DNA of 64,000 nucleotides from CALBZE01 sp036381255 (GTDB lineage: Bacteria; Gemmatimonadota; Gemmatimonadetes; Longimicrobiales; RSA9), in NCBI GenBank assembly GCA_036381255.1, contig DASVDG010000124.1, positions 62,001-126,000 on the forward strand, read 5' to 3'. Numbering within the stretch: position 1 is the first letter of the stretch; each line of letters opens with the position of its first letter. Made by a program: the position numbers and the translations under genes. The notes under the pieces are model-generated. The model made no database searches. It saw only the letters and a list, made by a program, of their open reading frames with translations, and was not told where the DNA came from. This document shows positions 56,713 through 64,000 of this stretch, one piece after another.

Positions 56713-57153
56713 ATGCAGGCCAACTTCGTTCTGGAACTGCCAAACGACGTCGGGGCGATCGAGCGCGCCGTCGACACGCTGATGGCGCGCTGCCAGGAGG
56801 TCGGCTTCGATTGCGACGGGGTTTGCCTCAAGCTTCGCGTCGGGGTCACGGAGGCGCTGGCCAACGCGATGCTGTACGGCAACGCTCGCGATCCCCGGAA
56901 GCGGGTCCTGGTCGAGGCGACGCTGTCGACGCACGCCGTCACGGTCCGGGTGACGGATGAGGGTTGCGGCTTCGACCCGGACGCGGTGCCGGACCCGACG
57001 CTCCCCTGCAACCGGCTGCGGCCCGGCGGCCGCGGCATCTTCCTGATCCGCCGCCTGATGGACCGGGTCGAGTTCAACGAGCGCGGCAACTCCATCACCA
57101 TGGTGCTGCACGGCGGCTCGTCGTCCAGCGCGGAGAGGCCGTGGGAGCGGTGA
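56713..57153 (+). CDS. Anti-sigma factor serine kinase (RsbW/SpoIIAB-like)
   Basis: A 146-residue GHKL-type ATP-binding protein. VTEALANAMLYGNARDP is the N box, VRVTDEGCGFDP the G1 box, and RPGGRGIFLIRRLMD the G2 box. It would phosphorylate the STAS antagonist and bind its target sigma factor or another partner. No sigma factor gene is next to it, so the final output is not visible here. It overlaps the phosphatase gene by 13 nt. Confidence 0.9.
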   Translation: MQANFVLELPNDVGAIERAVDTLMARCQEVGFDCDGVCLKLRVGVTEALANAMLYGNARDPRKRVLVEATLSTHAVTVRVTDEGCGFDPDAVPDPTLPCNRLRPGGRGIFLIRRLMDRVEFNERGNSITMVLHGGSSSSAERPWER

Positions 57154-58736
57154 TCGATCCGTCCGCCGCCGAGCCGTCGTCGCTGCCCGCGCCGGCGATC
57201 CGCGTGCTCGAATCGTTCCAGCGGATGCACCCGGGCGCGCAGGTGCGCGTCTGGCGACGGGAGGGCGATCGCACGGCGTGCGTGTACCCGGGCGCCGGCC
57301 GGTGCGGCGGCGAGCCGGCGGCGTCCGCCGTGCTCCGGCCGCTCGGCGAGTCGGAGGACGGGGCGGTGCTGGCGATCGAGGTGGCGGGTGCGGGCGTGGA
57401 CGGTCCCGCGGCCGAGCTGCTGGCCGAATCGGTCGCGGCGGTGCTGCGCTACGAGAGCGAGGCGCGCTCGGCGGCGCGGGAGCTGAGCGAGCGATACGAG
57501 GAGATCAACCTCCTCTACTCGATCAGCGAGGTACTCGGCACGGAGGTCTCGTTCGACGCGGCGGCGCACCGGATCCTGAGCGACGTGGCGGACGTGCTCG
57601 CGGCCCGGCGCGCGTCGCTCTGGGTGCTCGATCCGTCCGACCAGACGCTGCACCTCGCGGCCGCGGTCGGCGAGCGAGGCTTGAGCGGGCCGATCCCGAT
57701 CGACGATCCGGACTCGGTCACGGCGCGCGTGTTCCGCGAGCGGCAGCCGCTCAACCTCGAGCGAGGCAAGGGCCTGCCGCGCACGACGAGCATGGACCCG
57801 CGGCCGCAAGGCCAGGAGGCGTTCCTCTCCGTTCCCATCAACTTCACGCCGCGCGACGGCGAGGGCCGGACGATCGGCGTCATCACGCTGGTCGGCCGGC
57901 GCACGAACGTGCGGTTCAGCGCGGGCGATGCGCGGCTGCTCACGGCGATCGCGAGCCAGGTCGGCGCGGCGCTCGAGACGCACCGGCTCATGGCCGAGAG
58001 CGTGCGGCGCGAACGGCTCGAGCGCGAGCTGGAGCTCGCCCACGACCTCCAGCTCAAGCTCTTGCCGGAGGCGTCCGGCTTCGCCGGCGTGCAGGTCGCG
58101 GCGCGCTGCATGCCGGCCGAATCGGTGGGCGGCGATTTCTACCACCTGTTCCGCCTCTCCGGCGACCGCTTCGGCATCATGATCGGCGACGTCTCCAGCC
58201 ACGGCTTCTCGGCGGCGCTCATCATGGCCATGGTCATGAGCGCCGCGGCGATCTACGCCCAGGAGGCCGGACCGCCGGCCGAGGTGCTGCGGCGGGTGCA
58301 CGGCTCGCTCATCGACGAGCTCGAGTCGACCGAGATGCACCTCTCCCTGTTCTACGGCGTGCTGGACCCGGCGGCCGGGACGCTGCGCTATGCGAACGCG
58401 GGGCACCCGCACGCGTTCCGGATCGGTGCGTCCGGCGCCGTCCACCGTCTCGGCGCGACGAATCCGCCGCTCGGCACGCTGCCGCTCGACGACTACGACG
58501 CGGTCGTCGTACCGTGGACATCCGGCAGCGACCTGCTGTGCCTGTTCACGGACGGGCTGTCCGACGTCTTCGCGGGGCCGGCCGGCGCGGGCGGCGAGGC
58601 CTGCCTGCTCGCCGAAGTCGTGCGGCTGCGCGATCGCGCGCCGGCCGATATCCTCGAGCACCTGTTCCGCTTCGCCGGGAAGTCCCGGCCCACCGTGCCG
58701 CAGGACGATCGGACCGCGGTGCTCCTGAAGACCTGA
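57141..58736 (+). CDS. SpoIIE/RsbU-like PP2C phosphatase with GAF domain
   Basis: A 531-residue protein. Residues 1-115 are of unknown fold, a GAF domain spans about 120-290 (FDAAAHRILSDVADVLAARRASLWVL and GRTIGVITLVGRR), a coiled linker follows and the PP2C domain (about 310-530) has VGGDFYHLF, IGDVSSHGFSAALI, NAGHPHAF, FTDGLSD and DDRTAVLL, which hold the metal-binding Asp residues. It would dephosphorylate the STAS protein in response to a ligand or signal sensed by GAF. GTG start at 57141, with GGAGAG upstream. Confidence 0.92.
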   Translation: MGAVIDPSAAEPSSLPAPAIRVLESFQRMHPGAQVRVWRREGDRTACVYPGAGRCGGEPAASAVLRPLGESEDGAVLAIEVAGAGVDGPAAELLAESVAAVLRYESEARSAARELSERYEEINLLYSISEVLGTEVSFDAAAHRILSDVADVLAARRASLWVLDPSDQTLHLAAAVGERGLSGPIPIDDPDSVTARVFRERQPLNLERGKGLPRTTSMDPRPQGQEAFLSVPINFTPRDGEGRTIGVITLVGRRTNVRFSAGDARLLTAIASQVGAALETHRLMAESVRRERLERELELAHDLQLKLLPEASGFAGVQVAARCMPAESVGGDFYHLFRLSGDRFGIMIGDVSSHGFSAALIMAMVMSAAAIYAQEAGPPAEVLRRVHGSLIDELESTEMHLSLFYGVLDPAAGTLRYANAGHPHAFRIGASGAVHRLGATNPPLGTLPLDDYDAVVVPWTSGSDLLCLFTDGLSDVFAGPAGAGGEACLLAEVVRLRDRAPADILEHLFRFAGKSRPTVPQDDRTAVLLKT

Positions 58737-58740
58737 CGCG

Positions 58741-59625
58741 ATGCCGCGCGCCAAACGGTCGCTCGGCCAGAACTTCCTGGTCGACCCCAACCTCCAGCGC
58801 AAGATCGTCGACGCGCTCGAGGCCGGCCCCGGCGACGAGGTGCTCGAGATCGGGCCCGGCACGGGCGCGCTCACCCGCCACCTCGCCGGCGCCGTGCGCC
58901 GCCTGGTGGCGATCGAACTGGACGACGCGCTCGTCGATGCGCTCCGGCAGGAGTTCGGCGGTGCGCCGGGCGTCGCGATCGTGCACGCGAACGCACTCGA
59001 GCAGGACCTCGATGCGCTGAGCGACGATGTGGCCCGGCTCAAGGTGGTGGGCAACATCCCGTACAACATCACGACGCCGCTCATCTTCTGGCTGCTCGAG
59101 CGGCCCGTCCGCCCGGCGCGGATCGTCCTGATGATCCAGAAGGAGGTCGCGGGCCGGATCCTCGCCGAGCCGGGGGGGAAGAGCTACGGCGCGCTCTCCG
59201 TGGGCGTGCGCGCCGTCGCCGCCGTGGAGCGGCTCTTCACCGTCGGGCGCGGCGCGTTCCGGCCGGTGCCCGACGTCGACTCCGCGGTCATCCGGATCAC
59301 GCCGTTCCACCCGTCGCCGCTCTCCGCGGACGAGGAGCGGGACCTGCGCGCGTTGACCCGCGCCGCCTTCGCGTGGAGGCGCAAGCAGATCCAGAAGATC
59401 CTGCGCTCGGCCCCCGGGTACGGGCTCGACGCCGCCGCGGTCGCCGCCGCGGGGCGCGCCGCCGGCGTCGACGTGTACGCCCGCCCCGAAACGCTGGACC
59501 CCGAATCGTTCATACGCCTGGCCCGGGCGCTCCGCGCCGCCGGCTTCCCCACGGATCCAGGCCCCACCGGCGGGGAGGATGCCGCCGCGCCGCCTCACGG
59601 GCCCGACACGACGGAGACCGAATGA
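58741..59625 (+). CDS. rsmA: 16S rRNA (adenine1518/1519-N6)-dimethyltransferase
   Basis: A 294-residue enzyme, also called KsgA, that dimethylates two adenosines near the 3' end of 16S rRNA. RSLGQNFLVDPNLQRKIVDAL, LEIGPGTGALTRHLA and KVVGNIPYNITTPLIFWLLE with the catalytic NIPY motif are clear. The C-terminal helical domain (YRRKQIQKIL-type: AWRRKQIQKILRSAP) follows, with a short acidic tail. The start lies 5 nt after the phosphatase stop and the stop overlaps the transporter start. Confidence 0.95.
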   Translation: MPRAKRSLGQNFLVDPNLQRKIVDALEAGPGDEVLEIGPGTGALTRHLAGAVRRLVAIELDDALVDALRQEFGGAPGVAIVHANALEQDLDALSDDVARLKVVGNIPYNITTPLIFWLLERPVRPARIVLMIQKEVAGRILAEPGGKSYGALSVGVRAVAAVERLFTVGRGAFRPVPDVDSAVIRITPFHPSPLSADEERDLRALTRAAFAWRRKQIQKILRSAPGYGLDAAAVAAAGRAAGVDVYARPETLDPESFIRLARALRAAGFPTDPGPTGGEDAAAPPHGPDTTETE

Positions 59626-60938
59626 CCGGTTCCGAATCTGCCGACGCCGCATCGCGCCGCACGCCGCTGGCCATCGGGAGCTGGGTGCTCTACGATCTGG
59701 CGAACACGATCTTCTCGATGAACATCGCTTCGATGTTCCTCGCGCTCTGGGTCGTGAACGTCATGGGCGCCGGCGACACCGCGTGGAGCCTCGCGAACAG
59801 CCTGTCCATGGCCGTGATCTTCGTGATCTCGCCGCTGCTCGGCGCGCTGACCGACCAGGCGCCGCGGCGCATGCCGTTCCTGATCGCATCGACCGCCGTC
59901 TGCATCGGCCTCACGCTGTTCTTCGGCACCGCCGGGCTCACGGCCACGCTCGTGTGCTTCGCGATCGCCAACATCGCGTACCAGGCGGGCCTCCAGTTCT
60001 ACGACGCGCTCCTGCCCGAAGTCAGCACCGAACAGAACCGCGGGCGGATCGGCGGCATCGGCATCGGCGTCGGATACCTCGGCGCGCTGCTCGGGATCCT
60101 CGTCGGCAAGGCGCTCCTCGAGGGCGTCGACACGCTGCCCACGGCCGCCCAGACCGAGCGCTACACGCTGGTCTTCCGCGTCACTGCGATCCTCTTCCTG
60201 CTCTTCGCCGTGCCGTGCTTCCTCTTCGTGCGCGAGCGGCGCCGCGACCGCACCTTCTCCCTCGCCTCCATCGGCGCCGCCGTCCGCCAGGTCGCCGACA
60301 CCGTCCGGTCCGGCCACCGCTACCCCGGGCTGCTCCGCTTCCTCGTCGGCCGCGCCTTCTACGCCGACGCCGTCTACACCGTCATCGCGTTCCTCGGCGT
60401 GTACGTGACCAACGAGGTCGGGTTCACTACCGATGAGGCATCGATCGTCATGGGCATCGCGATCCTCGCCGCCGCCGCAGGCGGCCTCCTCTGGGGGAGG
60501 GTCGTCGACCGCATCGGACCGAAACGGACGCTCGACCGCGTCCTCTTCCTCTGGATGTTCGTCTTCCTCGCCACGGCCGCGTTCGGCTTCCTCGGATTGC
60601 CGCCCGCCTTCTTCTGGCCGGTCCCCGCACTCGCCGGGATCGCGCTCGGCGGGACCTGGGCCGCCGATCGGCCGTACATGCTCCGCCTCACGCCGCCCAG
60701 CCGCATCGGCGAGTTCTACGGCCTCTACGGCATGGTCGGCCGCTTCTCCGCCATCGCCGGCCCGCTCGTCTGGGCCCTCGTCGCCGACGTCCTCGGCCTC
60801 GGCCGGCCGGCCGCCGTCCTGACCCTCCTCGGCGGCGTCGCCATCTCGTTCCTCATCCTGCGCCGCGTCAGCGACGAACGGCGCGACTGGTCCGCCGACG
60901 CGACGGGGCTCCTCCACCCATCGACGCTGGCCGGCTGA
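59622..60938 (+). CDS. MFS transporter, UMF1 family
   Basis: A 438-residue membrane protein with twelve predicted helices. SWVLYDLANTIFSMNIASMFLALWVV is the UMF1 N-terminal signature, then QFYDALLPEVSTEQNRGRIGGIGIGVGYLGALLGILV and FYADAVYTVIAFLGVY. The family is related to Atg22 and its bacterial substrates are unknown. The start overlaps rsmA by ATGA. Confidence 0.87.
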   Translation: MTGSESADAASRRTPLAIGSWVLYDLANTIFSMNIASMFLALWVVNVMGAGDTAWSLANSLSMAVIFVISPLLGALTDQAPRRMPFLIASTAVCIGLTLFFGTAGLTATLVCFAIANIAYQAGLQFYDALLPEVSTEQNRGRIGGIGIGVGYLGALLGILVGKALLEGVDTLPTAAQTERYTLVFRVTAILFLLFAVPCFLFVRERRRDRTFSLASIGAAVRQVADTVRSGHRYPGLLRFLVGRAFYADAVYTVIAFLGVYVTNEVGFTTDEASIVMGIAILAAAAGGLLWGRVVDRIGPKRTLDRVLFLWMFVFLATAAFGFLGLPPAFFWPVPALAGIALGGTWAADRPYMLRLTPPSRIGEFYGLYGMVGRFSAIAGPLVWALVADVLGLGRPAAVLTLLGGVAISFLILRRVSDERRDWSADATGLLHPSTLAG

Positions 60939-60949
60939 CCCGCGACCCC

Positions 60950-61105
60950 ATGCATCCGATCCTCCTGACGTCGGCCCTGCCGATCCTGTCGATCACGACG
61001 CTCGTGCTCGCCGGCGCCCACGCCCGAACCCGGCGACGCGCCACCGAGCTCGAACGCCTCCGCGAAGCCGTCCGGCTCGAGGCGCGCCGAGCCCACCCGC
61101 ATTGA
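60950..61105 (+). CDS. Possible small membrane protein (51 residues)
   Basis: ATG at 60950 opens a 51-codon frame ending TGA. Residues 3-24 are hydrophobic (PILLTSALPILSITTLVLAG) and the rest is a highly basic amphipathic helix (RTRRRATELERLREAVRLEARR). No family is recognised and the ribosome-binding site is weak. The transmembrane-plus-charged-tail layout and the position 11 nt after the transporter favour a real gene, but it may be chance. Confidence 0.4.
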   Translation: MHPILLTSALPILSITTLVLAGAHARTRRRATELERLREAVRLEARRAHPH

Positions 61106-61130
61106 CGCCGTGATCGCCGGTCGGTAGCTT
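61102..61130 (+). promoter_or_regulatory. Sigma-70-type promoter of rex
   Basis: TTGACG (61102-61107) and TAGCTT (61125-61130) with 17-nt spacing; the expected start of transcription falls inside the Rex operator that follows. Confidence 0.65.
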
Positions 61131-61132
61131 AT

Positions 61133-61150
61133 TTGTGAATGCTTTCACAA
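61133..61150 (+). promoter_or_regulatory. Rex operator (perfect 18-bp palindrome)
   Basis: TTGTGAATGCTTTCACAA matches the Rex-binding consensus TTGTGAAATATTTCACAA except in the centre. It covers the predicted transcription start of rex, so autorepression is expected. Since it overlaps the ATG at 61135, that ATG cannot be the rex start. Confidence 0.92.
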
Positions 61151-61185
61151 GAGACCTGCCGAGATTTGCCAGTCCAGCGTCAGCG

Positions 61186-61848
61186 ATGAAGAAGGTTGCG
61201 GAATCGACGGTTGGCCGACTTTCGGTCTACCTGCGCGTGCTCGTAGAATTCGAGGAGAGCGGAGGCGCGACGATCTCGAGCGAGGAGCTTGCGAGCCGGG
61301 CGGGGACGACGGCGGCGCAGGTGCGAAAGGATCTTTCGTTCTTCGGCACGTTCGGGAAGCGGGGGCTGGGGTACGCGGTCCCGGAGCTGGTCGAGGAGTT
61401 GCGGTCGATCCTGGGGCTCGGCCGGTCGTGGCGCGTGGCGCTGGTGGGGGCGGGGAAGATCGGGCAGGCGTTGTACGGGTATCAGGACTTTCGGCGGCAG
61501 GGGTTCTACATCGAGGCGGTGTTCGATGCGGATCCGGCGAAGATCGGGCAGCGGTGGGACGGGGTGGAGGTGTTCTCGGAGCAGGTGCTGGAGCGGGAGC
61601 TGGAGGATCGGTCGATCGACATCGTGATCCTGGCGGTTCCGGCGTCGGCGGCGCAGGGGCTGGTGGATCGAGTCGTGCGGGCGGGGGTGCGCGGGATCCT
61701 GAACTTCGCGCCGGTCCGACTGCGGGTGCCGTCGGGCGTGGCGTTGAAGAACGTGAACATGGCGGTGGAGATGGAGGGGCTGTCGTACGCGCTGGCCAAC
61801 GGCGGCCGGCGTCGGCGGGGGTCGCCATCGGCACCGGGCCGTGGGTGA
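61186..61848 (+). CDS. rex: Redox-sensing transcriptional repressor Rex
   Basis: A 220-residue repressor that senses the NADH/NAD+ ratio. The N-terminal winged helix has ESTVGRLSVYLRVLVEFEESG, ISSEELASRAGTTAAQVRKDLSFFGTFGKRGLGY; the Rossmann domain has VALVGAGKIGQALYGYQDF and AVFDADPAKIG for NAD binding; GILNFAPVRLRVP and NVNMAVEMEGLSYAL close it. The ATG at 61186 is chosen over 61135. The next gene, arginine deiminase, starts 19 nt downstream, so Rex may control it as a co-transcript. Confidence 0.96.
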   Translation: MKKVAESTVGRLSVYLRVLVEFEESGGATISSEELASRAGTTAAQVRKDLSFFGTFGKRGLGYAVPELVEELRSILGLGRSWRVALVGAGKIGQALYGYQDFRRQGFYIEAVFDADPAKIGQRWDGVEVFSEQVLERELEDRSIDIVILAVPASAAQGLVDRVVRAGVRGILNFAPVRLRVPSGVALKNVNMAVEMEGLSYALANGGRRRRGSPSAPGRG

Positions 61849-61867
61849 GCGCGAGCGAGAGGGCGGC

Positions 61868-63109
61868 ATGGAGACCTCGAAGGTTCGGGTGACATCGGAG
61901 ATCGGTCGGATGCGCGGGGTGATCTGCCACACGCCGGGGGCCGAGCTGCTGGCGGTCACGCCGTCGACGCGCGAGGATTTCCTGTACGACGACATCATCG
62001 ATCTGGACCTGGCGCGCCGGGAGCATCATCGATTCAAGGCGATCCTGTCGCGGTTCTGCGAGGTGTACGAGGTCCGGGATCTCCTGGAGGAGATTGCGGA
62101 CCTGCCGGATGTGCGGCCGTTCCTGATCGAGCGGGTGATGGACGTGGCGCGATCGGAGCCGCTGGCGCGGCAGCTCCTGGAGATGCCGGCGCAGGAGCTG
62201 GTGTCGATCTTCATCGAGGGGCTGGAGGCGGAGGAGGGGCCGCTCCAGGAGGTGCTGAACACGGCGAGCTACGACCTTCCGCCGCTGCCGAACCTGTTCT
62301 TCACCCGGGACGCCGCGATGGTGATCGGCGAGGGCGTGATCATCGGGTCGATGAAGTACACCGTCCGGTGGACGGAGGAGATCCTGATGAAGGCGCTCTT
62401 CACGTACCACCCGATGCTGGCGAACCGGGGGCTGATCTACGACGGCAGCGAGGAGCGGCGCGCGGGGTACACGATCGAGGGCGGCGACGTCCACGTGTTG
62501 CGGCCGGACCTGGTGATCATGGGCCTGTCGCAGCGGTCGAGTCCGGGCGCGTTCGACACGATGGCGGAGAGCCTGGTGCGTTCGGGGGTGCGGGACATCC
62601 TGGTGGTCGTGCTTCCGACGGACCGGGCGATGATCCACCTGGACATGATCTTCTCGATGGTGGACCGGGATCACTGCGTGATCTTTCCGCCGAGCTTCGT
62701 GGGCCCGGACCGCTGCGCGGTGCTGCACTACCGCGAGGGTCGGCGCGGGATGCGGGAGATGCCGAACCTGTTCGCGGCGTTCCGGGAGGTGGACTTCCCG
62801 CTGGAGCCGGTGTTCTGCGGCGGCACGCGACGGATCTTCCAGGAGCGCGAGCAATGGTCGAGCGGGTGCAACTTCGTGGCGGTGCGGCCCGGGCTGGTGC
62901 TGGGGTACTCGCGCAACGAGCACACGTGCGCCGAGCTGGAGCGGGAGGCGGGGTACCGCATCGTCGACGCGATGGACTTCCTGACCGGAGACGTCGAGAT
63001 TGCGGAGGACGAGAAGGCGGTGGTGACGTTCGAGGGCGCGGAGCTGGTGCGGGGCGGCGGCGGCGGGCGCTGCATGACGCTCCCGATCTGGCGGGACGAC
63101 GTCTGGTGA
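61868..63109 (+). CDS. arcA: Arginine deiminase
   Basis: A 413-residue enzyme that hydrolyses arginine to citrulline and ammonia, the first step of the ATP-yielding deiminase pathway. SEIGRMRGVICHTPGAEL opens it; PNLFFTRDAAMVIG, EGGDVHVLRPDLVIMGLSQRSS, HLDMIFSMVDRDHCVIF and the catalytic Cys in GGRCMTLPIWRDD match the guanidine-modifying family. arcB and arcC are not within the window. Ten codons upstream of the ATG at 61868 an in-frame start exists but adds a charged, non-conserved leader. Placement after rex suggests a redox-linked role. Confidence 0.94.
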   Translation: METSKVRVTSEIGRMRGVICHTPGAELLAVTPSTREDFLYDDIIDLDLARREHHRFKAILSRFCEVYEVRDLLEEIADLPDVRPFLIERVMDVARSEPLARQLLEMPAQELVSIFIEGLEAEEGPLQEVLNTASYDLPPLPNLFFTRDAAMVIGEGVIIGSMKYTVRWTEEILMKALFTYHPMLANRGLIYDGSEERRAGYTIEGGDVHVLRPDLVIMGLSQRSSPGAFDTMAESLVRSGVRDILVVVLPTDRAMIHLDMIFSMVDRDHCVIFPPSFVGPDRCAVLHYREGRRGMREMPNLFAAFREVDFPLEPVFCGGTRRIFQEREQWSSGCNFVAVRPGLVLGYSRNEHTCAELEREAGYRIVDAMDFLTGDVEIAEDEKAVVTFEGAELVRGGGGGRCMTLPIWRDDVW

Positions 63110-63765
63110 GCGGTGCCGGGAACGGGGCGGCGGCGGGGGCGGAGTCGCTGCGATCGTTGGAGTATGTCGTGGTCGACGTGGAGACCACGGGCGGCGGCGC
63201 GTCGCGCGGCGACCGGGTCACGGAGTTCGCCGCGATCCGCATCCGCGGAACCGGCGAGGTGCTCGAGGAGTTCACGACGCTGGTGAACCCGGAGCGGCCG
63301 ATCCCTCCGTTCATCACGCGCCTGACAAACATCACGGACGAGATGGTGCGGGACGCGCCGCGGTTCGGGGAGATCGCCGGCGAGGTCCGTCGGCTGCTGG
63401 AGGGCGGCGTCTTCGTGGCGCACAACGTCTCGTTCGACTGGCGCTTCGTCGGCCACGAGCTGGAGCGCGCGACGGGGCTGGGGCTGGAGGGGCGGCGGCT
63501 GTGCACCGTGAAGCTCGCGCGCCGGGTCGTGCCGGAGGTCGCGAGCCGATCGCTCGGCTCGCTCACCGAATACTTCGGCATCGACAACGACGCGCGGCAC
63601 CGGGCGTTCGGCGATGCGCGGGCGACGGCCGCGGTGCTGCTGCGGCTCCTGGAGCGAGTCGAGGGGTACGAGGTCACGAGCTGGGCCGAGCTCGAAGCGC
63701 TGCTCGAGCGGCGGCGCCGGCGGCGCAAACGGACCTCGCTCCCCGAATCCATCGATTGCATATGA
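63106..63765 (+). CDS. DEDDh 3'-5' exonuclease (DnaQ-like)
   Basis: A 219-residue protein. VVVDVETTGGGASRGDRVTEFAAI holds the D-x-E motif, AHNVSFDWRFV the second Asp and HRAFGDARATAAV the His-Asp pair of the DEDDh class. It could be the proofreading-type epsilon subunit or a repair nuclease; no adjacent polymerase gene favours the former. A very basic C-terminal tail (RRRRRRKR-type) may bind nucleic acid. The GTG start overlaps the arcA stop as GTGA, and its own stop overlaps the next start. Confidence 0.9.
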   Translation: MSGAGNGAAAGAESLRSLEYVVVDVETTGGGASRGDRVTEFAAIRIRGTGEVLEEFTTLVNPERPIPPFITRLTNITDEMVRDAPRFGEIAGEVRRLLEGGVFVAHNVSFDWRFVGHELERATGLGLEGRRLCTVKLARRVVPEVASRSLGSLTEYFGIDNDARHRAFGDARATAAVLLRLLERVEGYEVTSWAELEALLERRRRRRKRTSLPESIDCI

Positions 63766-64000
63766 CGACGGCGACGGACATCGAACTCCCGCTCCGCAGG
63801 ACGCGCGACCTGGGCCGGTTCCGCCTGCACGCGCTCGAGGCCGGGCTCCAGCGACTCGACGGCGGCGCAATGTTCGGCGTGGTGCCGAAGCCGCTCTGGG
63901 AGCGCCGGATCCCGGCCGACGAGCGGAACCGCATCCCGCTGGCGATGCGCTGCCTGCTCGTCGAGACGCCGGACGCGCTCGTCCTGGTCGACAACGGCGC
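63762..64000 (+). CDS. Metallo-beta-lactamase-fold hydrolase (N-terminal part, cut by the window edge)
   Basis: The first 79 codons of a gene running off the right edge. RFRLHALEAGLQRLDGGAMFGVVPKPLWERRIPADERNRIPLAMRCLLVE and VLVDNG are typical N-terminal strands of MBL-fold hydrolases (glyoxalase II or RNase Z-like group); the metal-binding HxHxDH motif would lie just outside. The ATG at 63762 overlaps the preceding TGA. Confidence 0.75.
   Translation, partial: MTTATDIELPLRRTRDLGRFRLHALEAGLQRLDGGAMFGVVPKPLWERRIPADERNRIPLAMRCLLVETPDALVLVDNG

Noticed and set aside
61135..61185. Upstream ATG as start of rex
   Set aside because: It lies within the Rex operator and would add 17 non-conserved residues; the ATG at 61186 matches the family start.

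Overview
This is a very GC-rich, gene-dense stretch of a bacterial chromosome. A Wza-type outer-membrane polysaccharide exporter and a Wzi-like outer-membrane protein point to a diderm host. Base composition, dense ATGA/GTGA start-stop overlaps, the housekeeping gene content and an apparent sigma-54-controlled exopolysaccharide (EPS) locus would suit Gemmatimonadota or a similarly GC-rich diderm. That placement is an inference; no rRNA gene is present to fix it. I saw no tRNA, rRNA, CRISPR array, insertion sequence or prophage.

Layout. (1) 1-12.6 kb is housekeeping: the end of inositol-phosphate synthase, tmk, a CtpA-like protease, two membrane transporters, a type II asparaginase, a carboxymuconolactone-decarboxylase-like protein, obgE, dprA, hemW, hrcA and dnaJ, closed by a clear intrinsic terminator. 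(2) 12.8-44.8 kb is a large EPS/capsule locus. It holds a priming sugar-phosphate transferase, eight glycosyltransferases (five GT2, three GT4), an O-antigen polymerase/ligase-like protein, two Wzx flippases, a Wza exporter, a Wzc tyrosine kinase, a Wzi-like protein, a parallel beta-helix lipoprotein, a polysaccharide deacetylase and a methyltransferase. It also holds two multidomain kinase-like proteins, a beta-propeller lipoprotein and a secreted metallo-beta-lactamase-fold protein carrying three 495-bp-period lamin-tail repeats. (3) 45-64 kb is housekeeping again: prmA, a HIT protein, a YqeY-like protein, mutS2, dnaG, a zinc-ribbon protein, recJ-rsmD-coaD-pta, a STAS/anti-sigma kinase/PP2C partner-switching module, rsmA, an UMF1-type transporter, rex, arcA, a DEDDh exonuclease and the start of a metallo-hydrolase.

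How it fits together. Lipid-linked repeat units would be started by the 12.8-kb transferase, extended by the GT2/GT4 enzymes, flipped by the Wzx proteins, polymerised by the 15.2-kb protein and exported by Wza under Wzc control. The deacetylase, beta-helix protein and kinase/methyltransferase-like proteins would modify or cap the chain.

The most notable regulatory observation is a set of GG-N10-GC (-24/-12, sigma-54/RpoN) elements in front of most transcription units of the locus and on both strands. Two of them are identical over 17 nt (25109 and 28121). Others lie at 35859, 39041, 42806, 42852 and 44874, with weaker candidates at 12646 and 35891. The most notable protein is an 831-residue polypeptide (21413-23908) that reads as methyltransferase-like + nucleotidyltransferase-like + nucleoside-diphosphate-kinase-like + protein-kinase-like domains. 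A perfect 18-bp Rex operator sits just downstream of the rex -10 box, with arginine deiminase as the next gene.
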